Positions 11,365 through 22,744 of a stretch of 64,000 nt of DNA are shown here, in pieces. Every line of letters begins with the position of its first letter. Position 1 is the stretch's first letter. The notes under the pieces were generated by a model. That model worked only from the letters and a program-made list of their open reading frames with translations, was not told the origin of the DNA and made no database searches. The translations under genes and the position numbers were made by a program. Origin of the DNA: Cerioporus squamosus (taxonomy: Eukaryota > Basidiomycota > Agaricomycetes > Polyporales > Polyporaceae); the NCBI GenBank assembly GCA_022592435.1, contig JABYQS010000073.1, positions 1-64,000 on the forward strand, written 5' to 3'.

Positions 11365-13806
11365 TCACAGTTCCACATGTCGGAATGCATCGTCGTCCGC
11401 GTAGACACTATCTCCGTAGGCGCTGCTCTGGTACAACCCCGTCGTGATCGGGTTAACCACGGTCTGCACTTCCGCCAGCCTGTCCTCAATCTCTTCCGTC
11501 GACGCCGACTGGCCGGACTCCTCGATCCAGTCGTTCAAGCTCTTTAGAGCGTCTCGGATACTCGCCTTCTCGTCCTTGCTGAGCTTCCTGCCCAGGCCTG
11601 CAGGGTCAAAAACCTGCGCCTTGAGCTGCCACGAGAAGGTAGATAGCTCGTGGAGCGCATCGACCCGCCGCTTGTGCGCTGCATCCTCTGCAGCGAACAC
11701 CTCAGCTTCCCGGATCATCGCGTCGATCTCGTCTTGAGTAAGGCGTTCCCGGACGTCAGAGATCGTGATGGTCTCAGACTTGCCCCTGTGCAGACATGCC
11801 ACACAGTCAGCCATCCATGCAAGATTGATCCACCAACAGTGTCACTTCACTCACGTTCCCGAGTCCTCCGCAGCGATCTTCACGATCCCGTTGACGTCGA
11901 TGTCGAATGTGACTTGGATTTGGGGCACGCCACGCGGCGCCGGCGGGATGCCCATGAGTTCGAACTCGCCGAGCAGATGGTTGTCCTTCGTCAGCGGCCG
12001 CTCGCCCTCGAAGACCTTGATGAGCACCGTCTGTTGGTTGTCGGCCGCGGTTGAGAATACCTTTGTCTGATGCGTCGGAATGACCGCGTTGCGGCGCACG
12101 ATGGGAGTCATGACGCCCCCGGTGGTCTCGATCCCGAGCGTGAGCGAGTTAACGTCAATGACCGTGTAGCCGGAGAAGTTTGGATCGGTGTCCCCGCCGA
12201 GGATAGCGCCTTGGATCGCCGCCCCGTGTGCGACCGCTTCGTCGGGATCGATGTCCTTGGAAGGCTCCTTCCCGAAGTAGTCCTTAAGGAGCTGCTGCAC
12301 CTTGGGTATCCGAGTCGACCCGCCGACGAGGACGATCTAAACATGCAGCCTGAGGTCAGACCAGTTGCGGACCTCGCGGGTGGTGAGGGACAGGTACGAC
12401 CACGCACATCATCTATGTCCTCCTTCCTGACGTTCGCGTCCTTGAGCACCTGCTCCACAGGCTTCATCGTCTTCCGGAATAGGTCCATGTTCAGCTCCTC
12501 GAACTTGGCCCGTGTAAGCGTCTCCGAGAAGTCGTTCCCTCTCTCGAAGCTCTCGATGTCAATGCGCGTCGACTGCAGACTCGACAGGGTGCGCTTCGCC
12601 TTCTCGACCTCGCGCTTGAGCTTGCCCATCGCGCGGAGGTTGCTAAAGACATCCGTTCCCGTGCGCGACTTATAACGCTTGACGAGGTAGTCCATGACGC
12701 GGTTGTCGAAGTCCTCGCCGCCGAGATGCGTGTCCCCAGCGGTCGCCAGGACCTCGAAGACGCCGTCGTCGATAGAGAGCAGAGAGACGTCGAAGGTGCC
12801 GCCACCGAGATCGTAGACGATGACCTGCGACTCGCCGCCCTTGTTGTCCAGACCGTATGCAATGGCGGCCGCAGTGGGCTCGTTAATGATACGGAGGACC
12901 TGCAGACCGGCGATGGTGCCCGCATCCTTGGTTGCTTGGCGTTGCGCGTCGTTGAAGTCTGACATGCCAACTCAGTATGCAGTGAGGACAACAGGACGGC
13001 ACATCGCGCACATGCTGGGACAGTGATCACTGCTTGGGTGACTTCTTGTCCGAGATAGGCTTCCGCCGTCTCCTTCATCTTGGTAAGGACCATAGCTGAT
13101 ATTTCTTCGGGTGTCTGTCCGCTGCGTTGAGCCAATGTGGGGTGGAACGAGCATACGATCACTCACAAAAGTCCGCAGGGCTCCGCGATGCTGGACATGA
13201 ATCACGGGTTTGTCGCCCTTTTCAGTGACCTTGAATGGCCTGGGGGAGGACTGTTAGTCACCTCAACAGAGTATCTGACAGCTCCGCACACACCAGTGCT
13301 TCATATCTCTCTGGACGTCTAGATCATTATACTTGCGGCCGATGAGTCGCTTAGCGTCGAACACGGTGTTCGCAGGATTGGTATGGAATGCGTTCTTCGC
13401 GCTATCGCCAACCCTACGTATCGAGATGGATGAATGAGCATGACACCAAGAGAGCTCGCAGTAACACTCACAATCGTTCGCCGTCCTCCGTGAAGCTGAC
13501 CCATGATGGGGTTATCCGATGGCCTTGGTCGTTGGGGATGATCTCAATATCGCTGCCGCGTTTCACGGCTACACACGAGTACGTCGAGCCCAGGTCTAAA
13601 GGCGGAGTCAGTTCGACAGTTCCTCCAGCACACAAGTTCTGGGACACACCTATGCCAATGATGGGAGTGGTCTGGGACTTGTGTCGGCTCGCGTCGTCCG
13701 CCCTCACTGCAACGGGACAGAGAAGAACGAGAGCTACGAAGAGGAGGAAAATGAGCGAGAGCGACCAGACGAGCCGCTGGGTTCGTGTTCGTGTAGGTCG
13801 GGGCAT
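11365..13806 (-). CDS. KAR2: ER Hsp70 chaperone, BiP/Kar2/GRP78 type
   Basis: An N-terminal signal peptide ([19 protein letters not shown]) is followed by the ATPase domain. The phosphate-1 motif [15 protein letters not shown] is split by an intron, then come [42 protein letters not shown] and [13 protein letters not shown]. The substrate-binding domain follows ([36 protein letters not shown]), then a helical lid. BiP is the ATP-driven chaperone of the ER lumen and a partner of the translocon and of unfolded-protein signalling. Introns are numerous; the one ending near 12964 completes the Tyr of YFND. Oddity: the C-terminus reads RHVEL rather than the usual fungal HDEL retention signal. The identity as an ER Hsp70 is very sure; whether it is the main BiP or a divergent second copy cannot be told from here. 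Confidence 0.93.
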
Positions 13807-14285
13807 GGTGCTGCTTGCTGTTCAATAGTGGAGGAGAGATGATGGGACTTTCGAGTCTGCCAGGCTTCCAGTCTTAATATCGAGTTATCTTCACTAGGCC
13901 ACGTTACTGTTCAACTGCGAGCAACTCTGTCATGGTACATACGTATCCCGCCGCGTTGACGATATTGCAATATGGAATCGACGAGGACACGTATGCGGAT
14001 AGTACGTGCCATGACGGCAAATTCGACGTGGAGGATTGGCGGAGGCGTCTACAAAGTTGCTGGGGTCAATGCATCAGTGACTGTGCCCGCCGGTACCGAG
14101 ATATTCTGCATCTTATATACCGAGGACAGAGTGACGTCTCACTGGCCTGTTGGCACTAGCTTCGTGGCTGTGACCCGAGTACCCGACAACGGCGGCAAAA
14201 CAGGGATTGACTCAGAACAAGCATCACACAATTGTAGCAGTATGTAAGACATACTTGAGTACTCCCGGAAGATGCGAGGGCGGCC
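13807..14285. other. Upstream region of BiP and 3' flank of the lipoxygenase gene
   Basis: About 480 bp without a recognisable gene. Reading towards BiP it contains ACGTGG (complement of 13899-13904), similar to the core of unfolded-protein-response elements, about 95 bp upstream of the BiP start. A complete ERSE (CCAAT-N9-CCACG) was not found. Confidence 0.4.
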
Positions 14286-16247
14286 CTAGATGAGGATAGA
14301 CGTAGCCGTAAACCGTGGGTCCATGACCATGTACGGCGTCAGCTCGTGGTCGCTCATGTCCCTCGAATGCTTCCTGAACACCTTCGCCAGCTCCTGCAGA
14401 TCCCCCTCGAGCCGCTTTCCAACAGCGGCGACGACGTTGTCCGGGCTCGCGGCCGCCGTGTGCGCGAACTCGAGCAGACTGCTCTCCTGCGCGACCTCGA
14501 ACGAGAGCAAATACGGCAGCTGTGCCGCGATCAGCCAGTCCCGCTGGTTGTGGAACGGCAACGCGCTGATCAGATCCTTCTCCGTGTAGGCCGCAAGGTC
14601 AGACACGGTGCGCGGCAAAGGCTGGAAGAGCGCGGGAGGCTTGTTCGGGAGGAAGACCATGTAGTAGTGCTGGAGGTAGTTCACGGCCGTGTGCTGTGGC
14701 GAGGCAATGTGGATGCACATCGTAACCTGTTCATGCGTCAGCGAATGGTGCGAGAAGGAAGCGATGTGAGCGATCGAAGACTCACCACGTCAATCAGCGA
14801 CTTGAGGGTCTTGATTTCGGGAAACAGCTTCATCTGCCCTCCCTTCTCCGACCGGATCTCATCGTACCAGGCGGCTACGTACTCGTCTGCCGCGACCGAC
14901 GCGTCACCGCCGGGGTAGTATGTGGTAAGGATCGACCCCACAAAGGTGCGAAGCACATGAGGACCATGTTGCGTGCGTACGCGTAGTTCCTGTACTTCGC
15001 GTCACCGGCCCTCAGCCGCTCAACAGGGAACCCACGCCGCTCGAGGTCGTTCGGAATCATGAGCGCCTGCCAGTCGAAGGTCGCGTACGCGTGGTTCAGG
15101 AACTTCGTGAGCTGCGCCGGCGGGGCGCCGGCGAGGGGAATGATGACTTGCGGCACGAGCGTGTTGCGCGCGGCATCGTTCAGCGGGAGCGTCGTCTCCC
15201 AGTGCGGGCGCAGAAGCTCGAACACGACGTGTTGGGGGTGCAGCGTCCGGTGTGCGGAGACGATGACGGCCTCCTCGACGAGGTGAGTGTGCACGAGGTG
15301 AATAGAGACCTCGTGCCGGAGCCAGTCCGCGCTTTGGATGCACGTCTTCGCATATCGCCACGGCCAATCGGCCTCTTCGCCTTTTGAAGGCACGGAAGAG
15401 GCCAACCGTCGGTTGAAGATCACGACGGAGTCCTTGATGCTGCCCTTGTAGTCGATGACGATGGCAAGCGGGTGCAGCCGCCCGCCGTCCTCAAGACGGA
15501 AGAGGCCGACGGGCGCACAGCCATACTTGAACTGGTCCGAGACGATCTCCGCGTCGGGGGCGAGGCCCATCGCGGTGCGGAAGTAGGAGTAGTCTTGAAC
15601 ATACAGGCTGGAGGCGTCCTCGGAGTCCAGGAGATCGACGTAATGCTTCTTGCCGAGGGCCGCGGCCGCGGCCCGAAACTGATCAACCCAGAAGGGGGAA
15701 GCAACGGTGATTGTGGTGGGATTCGTGCCAGTGAAATGCTGCTGCGCAAATGCGTTGTCGGAGAACCAGTCTTCGCGGTCACCTGCGACAGTCGGTAAGT
15801 CGCGATTCTCTTGAATAAAAACGTTGACAGAGGCGTACTTACCAATGTTGAATCCGAACAGCATGTTCGGATTGATTCCCTTTGGAAGGCGTTGCTTCAG
15901 GTTGTGTTCCTTCAGCCTCGTGAACGTCCAAGGCCCCTTGCTGTCAGGTGCGAGGGCCGTGTACTCTTGCGAGAGGTTCGCACTGAGCATGCCCTGGGTC
16001 TCGAAGAGCGCCTCGAGGTCGAAGATCTGAAAAGGCGACTTGTTCACCTCGGCAGGGATGATGGCGATATGCGACGGGTAGTCGTCATTGTGCTTCCACT
16101 GGTAGGCGGTTTGGTTGTGTTCGAGCGTAGCTTGCCCTCTACGAGTGCCGTCAGTACACATACAGAGACGAGCTTGCCATCGAAGAGGGCTCGCTTTTTC
16201 TTTTGCTCTTCATGTGAGGTGTTGTGAGTGAAGACGAAGGGCGGCAT
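14286..16247 (-). CDS. Fungal lipoxygenase, apparently frameshifted
   Basis: The iron/manganese ligand set of lipoxygenases is all present: the H-x4-H pair in SIHLVHTHLVEEA (about 15270-15305), followed by RTLHPQHVVFELLRPHWETT, the H-x3-N pair in SPQHTAVNYLQHYY (about 14663-14700), and a C-terminal Ile (TSILI). The N-terminal part has YQWKHNDDYPSHIAIIPAEV and PFQIFDLEALFETQGML. Lipoxygenases insert O2 into polyunsaturated fatty acids to give hydroperoxides. Introns are near 15797-15840 and 14711-14785. Oddity: around 14945-14970 the frame ending YAYARNMVLM must shift by one base to reach VLRTFVGSILTTYYPGG, and no GT-AG pair explains it, so the gene is either mutated or carries a sequence error. 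The extreme N-terminus is uncertain: either a first exon from 16247 (MPPFVFTH) or an ATG at 16161. Confidence 0.85.
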
Positions 16248-16822
16248 GATGACAGAGGGTAGCGGAGAGCGTCGAGAGAAGTGTCCCTTGTGCGATCATC
16301 GACCCATAGAGCCCTCCCCAGTTCTTATACTTCGAGTACAGTCAATCTCATCCGTCGTCCGGAGATGTTGTGCGCCCGGGCGCATGATGGACAGTCGCAG
16401 GGAAGGTGGTGGCATGAGGCAAGGCGCCTCGCGAAAAGGCCCACGCTCCTTCTTCCGTCTCTCTCATCGGACACTCGCTAACCTCTTGAGGCCGCGTGCC
16501 TGCCTGCAGAGCTCGTTGGGAGTCTATGCCCTCATCTGCCCGTGACGGATGTCTAACTAGGTGCAATGTATGAATGGAGGGTCATTCAGTACTCAGTACC
16601 AGTGACACCTCGCAGACCGCGAAGCGCGGTCCCGGGTTCATCAGGCTCCGAGACGAAGCACCGTCAGACCAGGGCGAGCAATCGTCGCCTCCGGACCTTC
16701 ACAAACGGCGACTCCCTACTACATACTAACTCTGGCATGCAGTCGTTCTTCGGAAGATATAAGGCTTCCTTGGATTCGTCACTTCGCACGACCACCCACC
16801 CCAGACACCTCCAGCCCTCACC

Positions 16823-18207
16823 ATGAGTCCGAATCCCCTCGCATCGCCGTCTTTTGTGTTGTCTGCCCGCCCGGCTCAGTACGGCGACACGCTCTCGTTC
16901 GACACGAAGCCCCAGCGTCGCGCGGACCTTATGCTCGTCTCTGTGCGATGGACGCAACTCCTGCTCCCGCGCTCGGAGCTCTACTGGCACGCCATTGCCA
17001 AGAACGTTACTGCTGGTGCGTCCATCCCACTACATTGGCTTGTCCATGTGTCGAGTACTGATGCACCACTTCTTACAGCGACACCGTTGCCTCGATTCCT
17101 CTCTTCATCCAGAAGAGCTACTTCGAGGAGCGCTTTGCCGATCTCACAGGTGCCGCGAGACATTATTGGACCCCAATGCGTGCCTTTGACAACATTGTTT
17201 CAGGCGAGGCCACCTTCAAGCTTAACCACGAGTTCCACTTCGGACAGGAGGATGACTCTGGCAAGAACCGCTTCGTCGTCCTCCACGATCCCAAGCGGAC
17301 GCCGTCCCAGGTATGGCTACCTTCCTTGCGTACTTATAACATTTGCTCCCTGCTGACTCTTGGGCCCAACCCTCCCGCAGCATCGGTTCGTGCCCACCCT
17401 GATCACGCGCATCGGCAACCTCTTGCACGCGATCGCGACCGCGGCGGGCTTCGCAGACAAGGTCGACCCGCTCCGCGCGCTCGAGCATCTCTTCCTCAAC
17501 CAGCCCCTGCGTGCGATCGTCCGCCCGCTCGCAAGTGCTGAGGACGTCCTCCTCGTGCCTGCGCAGGGAGAGGAGGGCATGTTCAAGGTGACTGTGTCGT
17601 GGAAGGTCGGGCTGATGAAGGTGGTGAAGGCGGAGTATTACATGGGTGTAGTGAAGAACAAGACCTACGGTAAGATCGGAGGTTCTTGCCATTCGACGCT
17701 TGACAATCAGGGTGTTGACGTGCTCTCCCATTGACGCAGAAGGCAACAATGTCATCTTCTTCATCCAAGCAGACCGTTACGAGAATCCCTCCTCCTCATC
17801 TCTACCCACCCACATCTCAAAGATTGCGGCGACGAACAAGGATGGCAAGTTGTCTCTCTCCATTCCTCAACTGATGCTTACTGCCTCGAATCACAAGCAG
17901 GCTTCTATGAATTCACCATCGGCGCCCACTCCCAATACGGCGAGGAGCGCATCACGAGCAAAGGTCGCTTCGTCGTCTACCACGACCAGACCCTCAAGCC
18001 TCCACAAGTGCGTGTCGCCATACTGCTGTCCCCTCTACGCTTGTACTGATCCGTCAACCATTCGCGCAGTATCCCTTCGTAAGCGCCGCGCTGGCGCACA
18101 CAACGCCACTCTCGCACGAGGCGGCGAGCCTTATCCAGCCGGACCTGGAGGTCATCGAGCAGCGGGTGAAGAAAATGTTCGGCGAGGCGCTGATCTCATT
18201 CCAGTGA
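16823..18207 (+). CDS. Uncharacterised fungal protein
   Basis: About seven exons joined by GT-AG introns give a soluble protein of about 360 residues. It begins MSPNPLASPSFVLSARPAQY and includes ASIPLFIQKSYFEERFADL, FKLNHEFHFGQEDDSGKNRF, TLITRIGNLLHAIATAAGF, FKVTVSWKVGLMKVVKAEYY, NNVIFFIQADRYENP, YEFTIGAHSQYGEERITSKG and RFVVYHDQTLKPPQYPFVSA. There is no signal peptide or membrane helix. The alternation of short hydrophobic strands suggests a beta-rich fold, but no known domain was recognised. It is divergent from the lipoxygenase gene (about 575 bp apart) and convergent with the siderophore transporter. A TATA-like GATATAAG lies about 65 bp upstream of the start, at 16757-16764. Confidence 0.65.
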
Positions 18208-18351
18208 GATGATTTGTATTCGTCTAACTCGGCAAGTATACATATATGTGGTAAGTAGTTCTGACACGATATGTAGATACAGCCGCTCTTGTTCATATAG
18301 TGGCGACTAAATGCAGTGAATGCGCGCTGTTCCACCAGAAGAGACCCCAAT

Positions 18352-20479
18352 CTAAACCACGGCGGTCTTATCCTTCTCGAGCTCCGGTATGACGTTCGAA
18401 GGCGTGGCCGGAGCCGCTTTGTTGTCAACCTCGCTCTTTGCACTGTCGAAGAGCCCCAGCATGCTCTTATCCCTATCTAGAAGTTAACCTCGGGCTACAC
18501 ACTCTCCAGCTGCGATGATCACTCACTCGAGCTTCTTGTCAGGAAGGAACAATGCGCAAATGAGTAGGGGTGCACCAGTAGCTTCGGCAGCAATGGAGAT
18601 CCATCTCATAACGTCAGAGTACTGTGTTCATGAAATGTAATGAGTTGTCTATCCCATATGGACGTCTTCCCGACTCACCGCTATGTTCACCGCCGTCCTC
18701 TCCGCTGTGCCCCACTCGGGCAGAACGCCCGTGATGGAGTTGAACAGAGCGTCAATAGTCTCCTGACTCGCTCCGGAGCCCAGGTTATTCCTCAGCGCGC
18801 CCTTGAACGTGTTCGTGTATATACCCCCGGCAAGACAGCTGCCAATAGCGGAGCCGAGGAACGAGGTGAGCAAGACGAGCGCCGAGACCTGTGCGAGCTC
18901 AGCATGCGGGACGACGATCTGCGCCGCTACCACGACGATCTGTTGGATGAAGCCACTGCCAATTCCCTGGATGAGCTGCACCACGAACAGCTCTGCGGTG
19001 CTGTTGTCCGAGCCTCGTAGCCGGATCATCACTCCGTACCCAACCAGCCGGACGACGGCCCCCGCAATGATGAGGGACTTGTAACGCCGTGTCTTGTACA
19101 TGATGGCTCCGGCCACGATGCCGAAGAGGCACTGCGTCACACCGTTCGTGTAGACCTAGGCATAGTAGATGGTCAGCCCTACTGTACGTACTGCGTCAGT
19201 GCGGAGATGAACTCACCAGGAACGTTGCGTCCCGCACCGAGAGGTCGTGCGCGACGATGGACCAGGCGTACAAATAGACATGCGTCGCACTGAAGCCTAC
19301 GCTGTCGATGGCCGCCAGGATGCACGAGAGCACGATGCTCATATTCTTGAAGTAGCGCACCGGCACCACGGGGTGTCTGGCGATGTACTTCTCGTATGGC
19401 ACAAGTGCGACCAGAAAGACGACGCCGAGGGCAATCAGCGTGTCGATCCATGGCGTGCGCCACCTACTGGTAGTGGTAGCAGCGAGCGTGAGAGGGAGGA
19501 GCAGCATGGCGAAGCCGCCGCAAAGGAGAATGATGCCTCCGAGATCGATGAGCGAGCAGAAGTCGTAGATTGTGATCTTCTGAGTGACCACAAATCCAGA
19601 CTTCTTGGCCTTCCGTTGCAGGTAGAGCAGGGTGATGATGATAAAACTTGAAGCAAAGGGCTGGTCACGACAGCTTGAGATCCGTGTCTGCCGCAAGACG
19701 TACAGTGGATTCGCGACTTACCATGATGACCGCGAACATGCCGATTCCCCACCTCCATCCGATGCCGCCCTCCCTGGTCACGCTTTCGACGATGAAAGCC
19801 GCAACCCACGGTGTGATGAGGAAAGGGAAGTACGATAGACCCAGAACAAGGCCTCGCCATCTCGGACTCGAGATGTCCGAGAAGATGATCTGGTCCAAAA
19901 TCTGGGTGCCCGTTTGACCGATAGCATAGAACACCAAGCCTGCAGCATAGACGTTGATGGTCTTGGAGGACGCGCAGAGGATGTAGGAGAGGAGGTAGCA
20001 GGCGATGGTGAAGAGGTAAGTCTCGCCACGCCCAATGACATCGGAAATCTTGGCTATGGGCGGCTTCGCAACAGCAGAAATGATGGTCATGGCAATCGAG
20101 AGCGTGCTGAGAAGGGAGAGCTGGTTGAACGAGGAGGTCGCATAGTTCTGGTAGGTATACACGGTGCTGTTGTCTAGCTCGCTGCGTACAACCTGTTAGC
20201 TACCATTCGACAGTTGACAGATCATGTCACGTACAAGACGATCATCATCATAGCCAATCCTGCCCATAGGAAGTATTTGCCGTATTTCCCATACACTGCT
20301 TGCACAGCTTCGACCTTCGCAACACCTGCGGCTGTAGTGGTTACGCCGGTCTTGTGCTTGACGCTTGATCCATCATCCGAAGGCGTAAAGTCAGTGTCCT
20401 TAGGAAGCGCAGGGACCGGAGGATCCTCTAGACTGTCCGACGGGCGAAGCTGCGCCTTCAAAGCTTCAAGGAGGGCCAT
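18352..20479 (-). CDS. MFS siderophore-iron transporter (ARN/SIT family)
   Basis: The frame starts at 20479 with a polar N-terminus of about 65 residues (PVPALPKDTDFTPSDDGSS). It then shows the SIT-family first loop YTYQNYATSSFNQLSLLSTL and the MFS signature region PPIAKISDVIGRGETYLFTI. Repeated helices follow, e.g. GLVFYAIGQTGTQILDQIIF, LVLGLSYFPFLITPWVAAFI, IILLCGGFAMLLLPLTLA, LFGIVAGAIMYKTRRYKS, QLIQGIGSGFIQQIVVVAAQ and LVLLTSFLGSAIGSCLAGGI. The typical SIT ending (FKGALRNNLG, a Tyr-rich last loop, a charged tail) is present. About 600 residues and 14 helices fit H+-coupled import of ferric siderophores across the plasma or vesicle membrane. Introns are short, e.g. near 20170-20230, 19650-19725 and 19145-19215. 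No siderophore synthetase lies nearby. Confidence 0.88.
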
Positions 20480-22744
20480 GCCTGAGACTCGAAGGCCTCA
20501 CGATCTGACGGACGGAAATAGGGAGTGTCAGTGTCGAGGCGAATGCATCCTTCGAAATCGACCATGGCTTTTAGTGTCAAGAAATGCTGATAGCACTCCG
20601 CCCTGATCCCCACGCTCGGCGGGCAACCTTGCGGTGGTCGGGGCCTGCGAGATAAGTATTTAGTAGGCGTAGGAGACTCGAGGGGACACCTGTGGGACAC
20701 TCGCCTCTCGATGTACCGTCGCGACTTAGCCGCGAGTACCTGATACGACACTTCGCCGCTACCAGCCTCAGGCTCCCCGGGTTGCTTTCATGTTAAGTCA
20801 GAGTTGCATAGTCCAGAGACGAAAGTAGCGGCGTTGACGAAGCAGCGAGCACAGTGGCTATCGGTGCTGTTACGTACTTATCAGTGTGAGACGATTGGCT
20901 CGGCGACTCACTATGTATATGATGGGTCCTAGCTGACACTAGCTTAGTAGTAGCTTCGAACCGGCATCGGCAGGTTCGTCCCTCTGGAGGGTACTGCAGA
21001 TATCGCGGAGCTCTTTGCAATAGAGAACAGGGTTCTCGCGCTGCTGCTGATTGATGATGAGCCGTCATATGACTTGTGTGGATAAGGATACAATACTTAC
21101 ACAATGAGATTGCAGGTGAGCATCAGATCTCTGTTGGAAGCCTTTATCGCAGACAGCCCGTTTGAGAAAGCATCGATCGACTATGACATTCAGCGACTGA
21201 GTCTAGGGATAAGGAAAGTGAGGTCGCCTGTCTAAAGAGGAACTGAGAAGACCTGGCGACCCCCATCCCGCAGAGCCAGAGAAAGAGCGACGACAACACA
21301 GTACTTCATGCTTGACTGTGAACGATATATGGCGATCTACGCAAGATGGAAAGAATGTCTGGGACGGACACCAGGCCGCTGAAGAAAGTCGGAAGGCTTA
21401 GACGATCGCAGATCGCTTTCAAGGAGACAAAAACAAGAGAGGAAGAAGAAGGGAGGGGGCGAGGAGCAGTAACAACATCCGGGAACTCTTTAATGCTCGA
21501 ATGAGGAGCCTGCGCTGGCCCTGCGGTAGCGGACGACATCGCCAGGTAACCAGTGACAAAGGAGGACATAGCCATGGATGACCAGCCCGGAGGAACTTCT
21601 CGTCGTCGTGAGCATTCTGTTCCAGCAGACGAGAAGGTACCGGGAACATGTATATGTTCCTATACTGCGCCGAGCATGCGCGCTGCGATGCAGGCTCCAG
21701 TGTGTACAGGAGGGTAAGACCAATCATATCACGCGAGCCGAGATAGGTTGCTACATACTGCGGAGACGGTATTTGCCACCTCTCGAGGCGAAAACCCGTC
21801 ATCTCGACGGACTCGATAGAAGTCGGATGCAGAGCTGCGCGATTTATGTGGCTCTTTCACGTATAGTTTTGATCGTGGTCGCTGTGATGGCAGCACCAAG
21901 TGAAGTCGCTAACATTACAAGAAGAATATCTGCCGTAAGCTCTCATGGAAATACCTGACTGCACGGTCTGCACCCGTGGCTTCTGCAGAGTGCGTTGAGC
22001 AGTCCGCTACCACCACAAGCTTCAAGCTCGATGCTCGTCTCCGGGCGAACACCGAAACACAGATCACGGATGCTCTGGGTTCTGCTGTTCTGTATAGTCA
22101 TTGTGTAGCATGTGGTACCCAGAGACCCTCAGCGTAGTGACACACCTGCTCAGGCAGCCTTGAGGCTCGCTGATGGCTTAGACCTGCCACCCTGACCTCG
22201 ACTCGAGTTCGCCCTGACTCGTCAGAGTATTGGTCACAGTCAACCCGCGATGCAACGTGGTATCGAGAATCCCGGGCTTGACCTGGTGGTGGTACAAGCC
22301 GAAGTCCTCTCACGTTGCGGACTGCCGTACAACCATGGTCTGGAGAGATCTGCTGGGAGGCCTGGGGAAAGTCATAGGACAAGTCGTAGTCAACACCTCA
22401 CGAGCGCTACCTACACAACGAAGTACGCACTCCGCCATTTTCGGAGTTGGTCTCACTCTTCCTCCGACTTCGAGTACTGCATTCTGTATCCTCGATTCCT
22501 CCTCAAGTGACTGCAGAACGCCTTCACCGCTCGAGCTGTGTGCTGCAGCTTCCTGGAGATTCGAAGATGTTCATATCAACGACGCCACTGTACTCGAGTG
22601 CAATGGGGAAACCCGATCCGATGACGTGATTGGCCGGATTCATACGGAGTCACTGTCGAGTCTATCTCCTGCAACATTTTTCTTCTTGGATCCTGCGACC
22701 GTCATAGGAGGGCAGGCACATCCGGAAGTGTCAGCTGGATCGGG
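20480..22744. other. Intergenic region, about 2.3 kb, no gene recognised
   Basis: Several open frames of 70-170 codons occur but none matches a family, carries a plausible exon chain or has conserved-looking composition. GC content is visibly lower than in the genes. It contains the promoters of the transporter (left) and of THI6 (right). Confidence 0.5.
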
